From positions 1-61,406 of the forward strand of contig CAIOKO010000043.1 in assembly GCA_903858935.1 (NCBI GenBank): a stretch of 61,406 nucleotides of DNA. The letters run 5' to 3'. This stretch comes from an uncultured Schlesneria sp. GTDB lineage: Bacteria; Planctomycetota; Planctomycetia; Planctomycetales; Planctomycetaceae. The number at the start of each line of letters is the position of its first letter. Position 1 is the stretch's first letter. Made by a program: the position numbers and the translations under genes. The notes beneath the pieces are model-generated. The model ran no database searches. It was not told where the DNA came from and was given only the letters and a program-made list of their open reading frames with translations. Shown here one piece after another: positions 29,106-37,145 of the stretch.

Positions 29106-29711
29106 TCAACGTGACGCTGGAGTTGCTGAGTACACCGGTCGCCCATCACGAGCGACTCTTGGAAAACGCCTGGCGTATTCCGTACCCATGTCCAAGGCTC
29201 GTTGCCATTCGTCTTCGGAAATTTGCCTCTTGCGAGCCTCAACGCGTTCGTCATCATCAGTAAGGAAATCCGCGATCAAGGGATGAAAGCCTGTCCAACG
29301 CTCGATCCGTTTCGGTCCGAGGATCAGATCGGGATCGTAATCAGGTAAGCTTCCGTAACAATTGACGGTTAAGAGTCTTGTCCCTTTCGACAAATGATAT
29401 TGATCGACGAATTCACTTGGAAAACGCAGCATGGCGATGCAATCCAGTTCGTCAGTGTATGCCGCGATCAGCAAGGGCGAAGTTGAGATCACCACTGCGG
29501 CGCGGCTGTCACCGCAGTGCAATTGTTCTTCGATGTAAGTGCGTTGCGGCCAACCAAGGCGAAAGTAAGCAAGAACTAATTGCCAGAGTCCATGCAGTCC
29601 GTACAAGTCCGGGCGAAGCACGCGAAGTTTTTTGCGTGAAAGCCTGATCTGGCCTGGATCAGTCGCAAATGTTGAATCGTCGAGTGTTTTTGTGCGGTTT
29701 CCAGCGCTCAT
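29106..29711 (-). CDS. protein of unknown function
   Basis: 201-residue soluble protein with no signal peptide. Notable stretches are LRVLRPDLYGLHGLWQLVLAYF and LGPKRIERWTGFHPLIADFL. A mid-protein beta segment (RAAVVISTSPLLIAAYTDEL) suggests an alpha/beta fold. I do not recognise the family. It converges on pgi and is followed upstream by a secreted protein gene on the same strand, 110 bases away. Confidence 0.65.
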   Translation of the reverse strand: MSAGNRTKTLDDSTFATDPGQIRLSRKKLRVLRPDLYGLHGLWQLVLAYFRLGWPQRTYIEEQLHCGDSRAAVVISTSPLLIAAYTDELDCIAMLRFPSEFVDQYHLSKGTRLLTVNCYGSLPDYDPDLILGPKRIERWTGFHPLIADFLTDDDERVEARKRQISEDEWQRALDMGTEYARRFPRVARDGRPVYSATPASR

Positions 29712-29821
29712 TGAAATTATCTCGGTGATGAAACATTTTGCCGAATTTTATGCCTTGGATTTACGGTAGTGTTGGCCAATCTGTCGAGCGGGTTGATGAT
29801 GTCCGGTCCGTCGACGTCCCG

Positions 29822-30562
29822 CTATGGAACCAGATTCGGCAATTTGGGTTTGGCGTTTTTTCCGTGGTCTCGCAATGTTGCGTGAATGATAACTTTGGCC
29901 GGTTGGCCACCGCCGAAATCAAGACTTATGTCCTGATGCAAGCCACCAATCCCAAACGGGACGTCGGGATGAACATACAATCGATGAGCCATTTTCATCG
30001 ACATCTGACCAAAACTTTTCTCATTTTCCCCGGTGATTACTCGACACTTCAGTTCTCCTTGCTGCCAGACGATGTTTTCTTGTGCGGCTTCGAACTTCAA
30101 TTGTTTTTGCGGGCCTTGAAAAAGAGTAAAAAAAATCGGGTCCTTGACCTGAATCGATTCGACGACATCGGGTTCTTGAGTACCGTACTGCACCCACTTA
30201 TGAGTCGCCTTACTGATTGGATCTTTCCCTTCACCAAATGCTTCTTCAGGGATGAGAAGTCTCCATGTCAGATTGCCGAGTTGAGGAATATTAATATCTG
30301 ATGAAGTTACGACTGTCTGCTCGTACTCTATAAACCGCAACTGCTTTCCCTCATAAAAGTCCTTTCCGACGGACCGCCCGGTGATGGTCATTAAAGACTC
30401 TTGTTCATTCACACTGACGTTGACGCTGTATGTCACCCAGACGCCATCCGCTGGCAGTGTCTGCATCAGTGCACCTGACTTTGGTTCGTCGGCAAAAACG
30501 AACACTGGTAATGTTGCGATTGCGTGCCAGCCGATCATCAACGCCAAGAAATAGCGACTCAT
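29822..30562 (-). CDS. secreted protein of unknown function
   Basis: 246 residues with a clear signal peptide (MSRYFLALMIGWHAIATLPVFVFA, cleavage near DEP). The mature part is beta-rich (GVWVTYSVNVSVNEQESLMT, GNLTWRLLIPEEAFGEG) and has one Cys. No domain is recognised; the pattern would fit a periplasmic or secreted beta-sandwich. It may share a transcript with the following 201-residue gene. Confidence 0.65.
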   Translation of the reverse strand: MSRYFLALMIGWHAIATLPVFVFADEPKSGALMQTLPADGVWVTYSVNVSVNEQESLMTITGRSVGKDFYEGKQLRFIEYEQTVVTSSDINIPQLGNLTWRLLIPEEAFGEGKDPISKATHKWVQYGTQEPDVVESIQVKDPIFFTLFQGPQKQLKFEAAQENIVWQQGELKCRVITGENEKSFGQMSMKMAHRLYVHPDVPFGIGGLHQDISLDFGGGQPAKVIIHATLRDHGKNAKPKLPNLVP

Positions 30563-31136
30563 AAATGAACTCTTTCCCGAACTCAGGCCAACGAGCGTGT
30601 GGGTGCTATGATTATCCTAACATTTGTCGCCGACGTATAAAGGTGGGTTTGCAAAGTTGCCGATTACAACACAACCTGCACATCAACGTTCTTCGATCTA
30701 TTCCTCACCCAATGATCTCGGTAAGACGGTCATTTCAGCTTTGTTTTACGATGTTTTCGTGATTGTTCCATCGTGTTCAGACGCGACCTTGCTCCAGGAA
30801 AGTTGCTTTTTGTAAAAACAACGAAAAGCCACACGCCGAAGCTGCGACTTTCAACCACTGAAGCAAAATAAGTGCACAGGCTCGAAACTCTTGGGTTAAA
30901 GCCGCTTACAGGTCGGACGACGACACGACAAAAACTGACGGACTCTCCAGACATCTTGACACATGGGTCTCTTCAAGGGATGTTTCCGCAGTTCTACGTA
31001 ACAGGGAATTGAAACGAAATCGATGATAGTCGCGTCCTCGCGACAGGCTCCTGTTCAGAGTTCGTACTTGAGAACTCGATGTGACACTCAAGGCGGGATA
31101 ATCAAAAAATTCCAACTTGAATATTAGGCGGAAAAC
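30563..31136. other. 574-base spacer with two hairpins ahead of the mgtC-family gene
   Basis: No coding frame is convincing. Close to the MgtC-family gene are two stem-loops: GTCGCGTCCTCGCGAC (31029-31044) and GAGTTC...GAACTC (31058-31077). They lie 60-110 bases before the start and could be part of a 5' leader. The ribosome binding site is probably AGGCGGA, just before ATG 31137. Confidence 0.45.
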
Positions 31137-31826
31137 ATGCACGACGGACTCAATTTTCTGATGAATACCGGAGCCGCATTGGTGATGGGGGTCGCGATTG
31201 GATCGGAACGTCAGTTTCGCCAACACACAGCAGGCTTACGAACCAACGCTTTGGTTTGTGTCGGTGCGGCGATGTTCGTGTCACTTTCGCATATGAGTCA
31301 CGAAAGTGACTCGACCCGTATCGCGGCCCAGATCGTCAGCGGAATCGGGTTTCTTGGTGGAGGTGTGATTCTTCGCGAGGGCTTTAATGTTCGCGGCATG
31401 AATACGGCGGCGACCCTTTGGTGCAGCGCCGCAGTGGGAACAATGGCCGGCGCGGGATACGTCGTGCAGGCGGCGCTGGGGACGGCCATCGTTCTGTTCG
31501 TTCACTTAGCACTCCGTCCGCTCGTGCAAATGATTGATGCACAAGCACGAGCATCACAAGATGTCGACATGCTTTACCGCATCCGAGTCCTTTGCGAGAA
31601 ACAATACGAAGGAGTCATCCGGCTGGTACTATTGCGACACGTCAATTCCGATCCGAATTCCGCAATTCAGGGGATCACGAAACAAGACGAAGATGCGCCC
31701 GATGAAACTTCCGTGGTTGCCGAAATCCATTGCACGACCAGAAACGACAAATTTCTTAACGATCTTGTTTCCCGCATCAGTATTGAACCCAGCGTGACCA
31801 GCGTCAGTTGGGAACGGGTTCAATAA
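31137..31826 (+). CDS. MgtC/SapB family membrane protein
   Basis: 229 residues. The N-terminal half has four membrane helices with the family motifs GVAIGSERQFRQHTAGLRTN and GIGFLGGGVILREGFNVRGM. A cytoplasmic alpha/beta C-terminal domain of about 85 residues follows. MgtC proteins affect growth at low magnesium and modulate membrane ATPase activity; they are not proven magnesium transporters. The gene stands alone between spacers of 574 and 1431 bases. Confidence 0.9.
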   Translation: MHDGLNFLMNTGAALVMGVAIGSERQFRQHTAGLRTNALVCVGAAMFVSLSHMSHESDSTRIAAQIVSGIGFLGGGVILREGFNVRGMNTAATLWCSAAVGTMAGAGYVVQAALGTAIVLFVHLALRPLVQMIDAQARASQDVDMLYRIRVLCEKQYEGVIRLVLLRHVNSDPNSAIQGITKQDEDAPDETSVVAEIHCTTRNDKFLNDLVSRISIEPSVTSVSWERVQ

Positions 31827-32095
31827 TTCTTCGTTGTGCGAGGTTTTCCCGACTCGGTTGTGCGATACCTTCGAACCCCGCGCGAGTGAAACCGGTGAAC
31901 CGGGCGATGTCAATCCGTCGATTCTTCTTCGAATCAGCACAACTTTATCCCGCGGACATGCGCAAGTATGGCGGAAAACAAGCAGTTATCCGTTTCAGCG
32001 GACTAAAAGGTTGGGCGACTACGACGAAACCGTTGCAGCGGCTTCCAGCCGCCGATCGAGGATAAAAGCGAATCTGTTTGACAATGACGAGATTT

Positions 32096-32172
32096 GCGCA
32101 ACTCTGGGAGTAGCTCGCGCAACTCTGGGAGTAGCTCGCGCAACTACGGGAGTAGCTCGCGCAACTACGGAG
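32096..32172. repeat. 21-base tandem repeat, about 3.6 copies
   Basis: Units begin GCGCAACT and end GGGAGTAGCTC. Copies 1 and 2 (32096-32116, 32117-32137) are identical; copy 3 (32138-32158) has AC for TC in the middle; a partial fourth copy follows. The 21-base period is a whole number of codons, so it extends open frames on both strands. Confidence 0.85.
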
Positions 32173-32369
32173 CCCGACCGAAGTCTCAAAGAATGTGCAG
32201 GGAATGGTCGATGTTTCCATCGGCGTTTTACATGCTTGAATTTGGCCAATTTCATCCCGCTTCACAAGTTCCCGCGTCTTCAACTTGATACCTTCGAGCC
32301 ATTCTGTTCAAAACTCTTGTTTTTCGTTCCGTTGTAATCCCGCCGAAGAGAAATTTGCTGCCAAAGTTC

Positions 32370-32407
32370 GATCGACTTCGACAACTCACTGTAAATCATA
32401 GGGTTTT
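32370..32407 (+). repeat. dispersed 38-base repeat, copy 3
   Basis: Begins GATCGACTTCGAC and ends CATAGGGTTTT. It is in inverse orientation to copies 1 and 2 at 9.7 and 10.0 kb and matches copy 1 at 30 of 38 positions. Confidence 0.5.
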
Positions 32408-33257
32408 AGTGACCATTATCCCTTTTCCGTCGCGTTTGATTTCGACGGAGTTCGATTGAGTTCCTTATTTTATTTTGCGGTCGGCCTGCTGGCCCCGACG
32501 TGACCCGACCGCGCTCCACATTCGAGCAACGAACCGCCACGGAGTGCCCGCCGTCCTAAGTCGACGACGGGGTGATCCGTAGTAAAATGATTCCAAGATT
32601 CCAAAGAACAAAATCGTTGTAGAAAATCACAGAGCAGCAATGCACTTTGAGCATGTAACGTGCATGTTCCGCTTTTGCTCTCAAGCGAGCCCGAGATGTC
32701 AATCTCCGGGATTCATCACCGCTCAAAAACGCCGCTAGAAATCAATCCAAATCCAGAAACGAATTCAATTCGTAAACCATTCTCACCTACAGTGTTTCAA
32801 TGCGAAGGTTTGCCACCTCAGCACACAGCGCTTCAAAGAGAGTCAAGGAAATCGCAACAATAGGCAGAAATTCAGTTGCATCCTCATAAATACAAAAAAC
32901 GACAAGAATAGAAAATGTTATAAGTCGTTTGTAAATAGGAGGGCAGGCAAAGCTTCTTAACGTTTGGAAGGTGTTCCTGAAATATTTGCAGGTGAGGTAA
33001 ACCCGGCACCTCAGGCAAGGTGTCGCGGAGTTCGTCAAGTTGTATCTATACCAAAGGTGCTGCACGCAGCGTCTTTGGCTTAAGGAATTGGGCTTATGCG
33101 TTAATTGCTACCCTAATATCGGTGCACTACGCTCCTTTCAATGTCGATCGGCGGTTTCAATTCAGGGACATTCTTGTACATCCATACCGATTAACTATAG
33201 AATTTCGTTGATGCGTTTTTGGCTTGAGATTCACCCGAATCCAAGGTCCGTTTTTTC

Positions 33258-35678
33258 GTGATGAGTATGCCTGTAAGAAACTTCTGGCTTTGCTGCTTGT
33301 TTGGCTGCTTTTGGCCAGGCTTGGTTTTCGCGCAGCTTTCGGTCAGCCCGGCGGCGATTGTGCTTGACCGCCCCGAGTCTTCTCAGCAACTGCTCGTTAC
33401 TGATCAGGTTGGTTCGCAGCGGTTCGATCTCACGCGAAAAGCCACGTATCTTGTCGCCGAGCCGGCAATTATCACAATTGATACTGGCGGACGAGTTATT
33501 CCTTTGTCTGAAGGAATGACGGAACTGACAGTGACTGATGGGGACCATCAACGATCGGTTCCGGTTACGGTCACCGGACTCAAACAACCAGTACCCGTTT
33601 CTTTTCGGTATGAAGTTCAGCCCGTGCTGACCAAGGCTCGTTGTAATGCCGGTGGCTGTCATGGCAAAGCGGAGGGGCAGAATGGCTTCAAACTCAGTCT
33701 CTTCGGTTTCGATAACGAATCTGATTTTGATGCAGTGGTGAAAGAAACTCGTGGTCGTCGCATCAATTTCGCGAATCCCGACTCCAGTCTGTTACTGCTG
33801 AAAGCCACTGCTCGAATGCCACACGGAGGGGGATCAAAAATCGATCGCGAAGGCCCTCGTTATGAATTGGTTCGTCGCTGGATTCGTGCGGGGGCACCCT
33901 TCAGCTCGACTGCAGATCAGCCGGTGATCGGAATCGAAATTGAGCCGTCTGAACTGACGATGCAGCATGGATCGACTCAACAACTTCGCGTCACTGCCGT
34001 TGAGGCCGCTGGTCGTCGGCACTGCGTGACGGCAGTTGCCGAATACATTTCAAATGCCACGCATATCGTCACCACAACAACGGATGGCCTGATACGTGCC
34101 AGTGAAATTCCGGGTGAAGCGACAATACTCATTCGGTATCTGGATCAGGTTGCGACCTGCCGAGTGACGTTGCCTCGACCGAATCCCTCGTCGCTGCGAC
34201 CCGCGGAGAGAAATTTCATTGATCGGCATGTCGGTGACAAACTGGTCCGGCTGGGGATTCCCCCAAGCGAACCAGTTAATGATTCGGCCTTCTTGCGCCG
34301 AGTCTTTCTTGACATGATCGGTACGTTACCAACCGCCGCCGAAGCTCGCGCGTTTCTGCAGGACACCCATCCTGACAAACGACTTCGATTGATCTCCGAT
34401 TTGCTGGACAGACCAGAATACGCCGATTACTGGGCCATGAAATGGGCCGACCTGCTGCGAGCCGACAGGATCAAGATTACGCCCCAAGGGACTGTGGGGA
34501 TGACCAGATGGCTGCGAGCCAGGATTGTCGAGAATCAACCGTACGATGAATTCGCTCGAGAAATCCTGATCTCACAAGGCTCGATCCAGCAGGAAGGTCC
34601 CGCCGCATTTTTTAAAGCGCTGGATACGCCCGAGGCGGCTGCACGTTCTATCAGTCAACTATTTCTCGGAGTGCGGATTGAATGTGCCCAGTGCCATCAC
34701 CATCCAAGTGAACGATGGAGCCAAAGCGACTATGCAGGACTCGTCGGCTTTTTCACCGGCGTCTCGATCAAGCGGCTTCCCAACGGAACGGAAGCCATCC
34801 TTGCCAAAGGAGGGACAGACTACAAGCATTCCCGCACGGGAGAGCTGGTTAAGGCCCGTGGCCTCGGTGCCCAGCCCGCCGATTTTCAAGGTGTTACCGA
34901 CCGACGTCGTACCTTTGCGGCGTGGATGACCGATTCATCGAATCCGTTTTTTACACAAGCCATTATCAATCGGATCTGGGCTCATTATTTCGGACGCGGG
35001 CTGGTGGAACCGATCGATGATATTCGTGCCACAAATCCCGCGACGAACGAACCGCTTATGCACGCGCTGGTTGCTCACATGAAAGAGGTACGCTATGACC
35101 TGAAAGCCTTTACAAAAACATTGTTGATGTCCGAGACATATCAGTTGAGCTCTGCCACGAATACCGGAAACATGGATGACGTGCAGCATTACTCTCACGC
35201 CTTGCCAAAAGCGATGCCTGCTGAGGTACTGCTCGATGCACTCTGCCAGATCACCAATGTTCCTGAGAAATTCAACGGCTGGCCAGATGGGGTTCGAGCG
35301 ATCCAAGTCTGGGACAATCGGATGCCTTCATACTTTTTCCGCATCTTCGGCCGACCAGTCAGGGCAAGCGTCTGCGAATGCGAGCGGAGCAACGAACCGA
35401 GTATTTCCCAGGCGCTTCATCTGCTGAATTCGCCGGAAATTCACGAGAAGATCGCGCATCGGCACGGTCGGGCCCGTCAGTGGGCCGATTCAAGCATGAG
35501 CAACGATGAAATCATCGGAGAATTGTATCTCGGTACATTGTCTCGGTTTCCCACCGTGGAAGAACGAGCGTTGCTTGTGACGGAATTAAACAATGCTGGT
35601 AATGAACGACGCACCGTCGTCGAAGATATTTTCTGGTCGGTGCTGAATACCAAAGAGTTTTTATTTAACAACGAATAA
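33258..35678 (+). CDS. secreted DUF1549/DUF1553 protein with Ig-like N-terminus
   Basis: 806 residues. The signal peptide ends near VFAQ at 22-26. An Ig-like beta domain of about 80 residues follows. Next is a cytochrome-like segment, ARCNAGGCHGKAEGQNGFKL, with the atypical spacing C129-x4-C134-H135. DUF1549 (ERNFIDRHVGDKLVRLGIPP) includes a true CxxCH at 476-480 (ECAQCHHHP), then DUF1553 (ADFQGVTDRRRTFAAWMTDS ... NRIWAHYFGRGLVEP). These proteins are abundant in Planctomycetota; haem binding is plausible and catalytic function is unknown. It starts a three-gene operon with DUF1501 and PPC-type genes. The start may be GTG 33258 or ATG 33261/33267. Confidence 0.88.
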   Translation: MMSMPVRNFWLCCLFGCFWPGLVFAQLSVSPAAIVLDRPESSQQLLVTDQVGSQRFDLTRKATYLVAEPAIITIDTGGRVIPLSEGMTELTVTDGDHQRSVPVTVTGLKQPVPVSFRYEVQPVLTKARCNAGGCHGKAEGQNGFKLSLFGFDNESDFDAVVKETRGRRINFANPDSSLLLLKATARMPHGGGSKIDREGPRYELVRRWIRAGAPFSSTADQPVIGIEIEPSELTMQHGSTQQLRVTAVEAAGRRHCVTAVAEYISNATHIVTTTTDGLIRASEIPGEATILIRYLDQVATCRVTLPRPNPSSLRPAERNFIDRHVGDKLVRLGIPPSEPVNDSAFLRRVFLDMIGTLPTAAEARAFLQDTHPDKRLRLISDLLDRPEYADYWAMKWADLLRADRIKITPQGTVGMTRWLRARIVENQPYDEFAREILISQGSIQQEGPAAFFKALDTPEAAARSISQLFLGVRIECAQCHHHPSERWSQSDYAGLVGFFTGVSIKRLPNGTEAILAKGGTDYKHSRTGELVKARGLGAQPADFQGVTDRRRTFAAWMTDSSNPFFTQAIINRIWAHYFGRGLVEPIDDIRATNPATNEPLMHALVAHMKEVRYDLKAFTKTLLMSETYQLSSATNTGNMDDVQHYSHALPKAMPAEVLLDALCQITNVPEKFNGWPDGVRAIQVWDNRMPSYFFRIFGRPVRASVCECERSNEPSISQALHLLNSPEIHEKIAHRHGRARQWADSSMSNDEIIGELYLGTLSRFPTVEERALLVTELNNAGNERRTVVEDIFWSVLNTKEFLFNNE

Positions 35679-35786
35679 GGTCTGGGGGCTCACGCCCGGC
35701 TCGATATCAACAGCTTTTTTCGTGTATTTCGTGGTTCAGATTCTTCTCGTGATTGGGTTGCTCAGGACACTTGAAAGAATGGCGCA

Positions 35787-37145
35787 ATGTTCGATATTCC
35801 CTTTGGATCGCTCAACAAACGCTATTGTGATGGAGTTTCGCGGCGGCAACTGCTTCGGGTCGGGTCAACCGGTTTGTTCGGTGGACTGACGCTGCCGTAT
35901 CTTTTGCAGGCTGATGACGGACCTCAATCCGCTCGCAAGGCGAAAGCCACTTCGTGTATTTTCATTTTTCTCGAAGGAGGGCCGCCGCAGCAGGACATGT
36001 GGGACCCGAAGCCAGATGCTCCGGTGGAAATTCGAGGCGCATTCCAGACAATCCCCACGAAGACCCCCGGCGTCTTTTTCTCGGAACATTGCAAGAGGTG
36101 CGCTGAGATCACGGACAAATTTACCGTTGTCCGCAGCCATTCTCATTCCGATAACGGTCATAGTACGGGCTATTACTATGTGATGACGGGTCACAAGCCG
36201 ACGTTTCCTGATGGCGAACATCCGATTCCAACTAACACGGTCTTTCCGTCGCTCGGTTCCTTCGTCAGCAAAGAACTCGGCTCCAATGGAAAAGTCCCCG
36301 CTTACATCAATATGCCACATCCCATGTCAGCCGGTGGTTCCGGGTTTTTAGGAGCGGAATTCTCGCCGTTTGTCATCGAAGCCGATCCGAGCGAACCGGA
36401 TTTTGAAGTCAAAGATCTCGGCAGGATCGAAGGTCTTTCCGAAAATCGATTGGAGTTGCGTCAACGGCTGCTGAGCGGTCTGGAAAAAGGACATCGTCGG
36501 ACCGGTCGGGCGGCCGCGATGTCGTCGTATTACAACAAGGCTTGCAATCTGATCAATTCGCCCGAAGCCCGCGAAGCGTTTCGGATCAGGCAAGAACCAG
36601 TGAAAATCCGAGAAAACTATGGGATGACTCAGATCGGTCAGTGTGCGCTCCTCGGACGCCGGATGGTCGAAGCGGGCTGTCGATTTGTCGGGATCGATGC
36701 ACCCGGCTGGGATGTTCATTTCAATTGCTTTCCCAGCCTCGCGAATGATTTGATTCCACCAGCGGATCGAGCATTTGCCGCGTTGATTACAGATCTGGAG
36801 GAACGAGGCCTGCTCGACACGACCTTGGTCGTGATGATGGGTGAAATGGGCCGCACACCACGCGTCAACGCTCAGGCCGGACGAGATCACTGGTCAATGG
36901 CCCAATCGATTCTGTTTGCCGGCGGAGGTGTCAAACCTGGACAGATCATCGGTGCGACTGATGCACAGGCCGCTGCGCCGATCAGCAATCCTGTCAGCGT
37001 TGCCGACGTCCTGCGGACGATTCACACGCTGCTGGGGATTGATTCGACACGCGAATATCCCGACCCGCTCGGCCGACCGGTCCCTCTGGTCAATGGTGGA
37101 ACTGTCATTCCAGGACTCATTGCCTCGGTGGGGGCATTAGAATGA
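35787..37145 (+). CDS. DUF1501 secreted protein (sulfatase-like fold)
   Basis: 452 residues with a twin-arginine-like N-terminus (SRRQLLRVGSTGLFGGLTL). DUF1501 motifs: SCIFIFLEGGPPQQDMWDPKP near the start and VVMMGEMGRTPRVN...GRDHWSMAQSILFAGGGVKPGQ near the end, the arrangement found in alkaline phosphatase/sulfatase-related folds. No reaction is established. It follows the DUF1549/DUF1553 gene after 108 bases and overlaps the next gene by four bases (ATGA). Confidence 0.92.
   Translation: MFDIPFGSLNKRYCDGVSRRQLLRVGSTGLFGGLTLPYLLQADDGPQSARKAKATSCIFIFLEGGPPQQDMWDPKPDAPVEIRGAFQTIPTKTPGVFFSEHCKRCAEITDKFTVVRSHSHSDNGHSTGYYYVMTGHKPTFPDGEHPIPTNTVFPSLGSFVSKELGSNGKVPAYINMPHPMSAGGSGFLGAEFSPFVIEADPSEPDFEVKDLGRIEGLSENRLELRQRLLSGLEKGHRRTGRAAAMSSYYNKACNLINSPEAREAFRIRQEPVKIRENYGMTQIGQCALLGRRMVEAGCRFVGIDAPGWDVHFNCFPSLANDLIPPADRAFAALITDLEERGLLDTTLVVMMGEMGRTPRVNAQAGRDHWSMAQSILFAGGGVKPGQIIGATDAQAAAPISNPVSVADVLRTIHTLLGIDSTREYPDPLGRPVPLVNGGTVIPGLIASVGALE

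Larger units (their letters stand above)
31827..33257. other. 1.4-kb gene-free spacer with tandem repeat
   Basis: Several frames are open for 60-167 codons but none looks real, and the longest is created by the 21-base tandem repeat. The spacer also holds the third 38-base dispersed repeat and a GGCTTCCAGCCGC motif at 32038-32050. Nothing resembling a gene is visible from 32410 to 33257; the promoter for the next operon should be near the right end. Confidence 0.55.

Noticed and set aside
31834-32337. 167-codon open frame in the spacer
   Set aside because: It is kept open by the 21-base tandem repeat, begins without a ribosome binding site, and its sequence looks like random composition.
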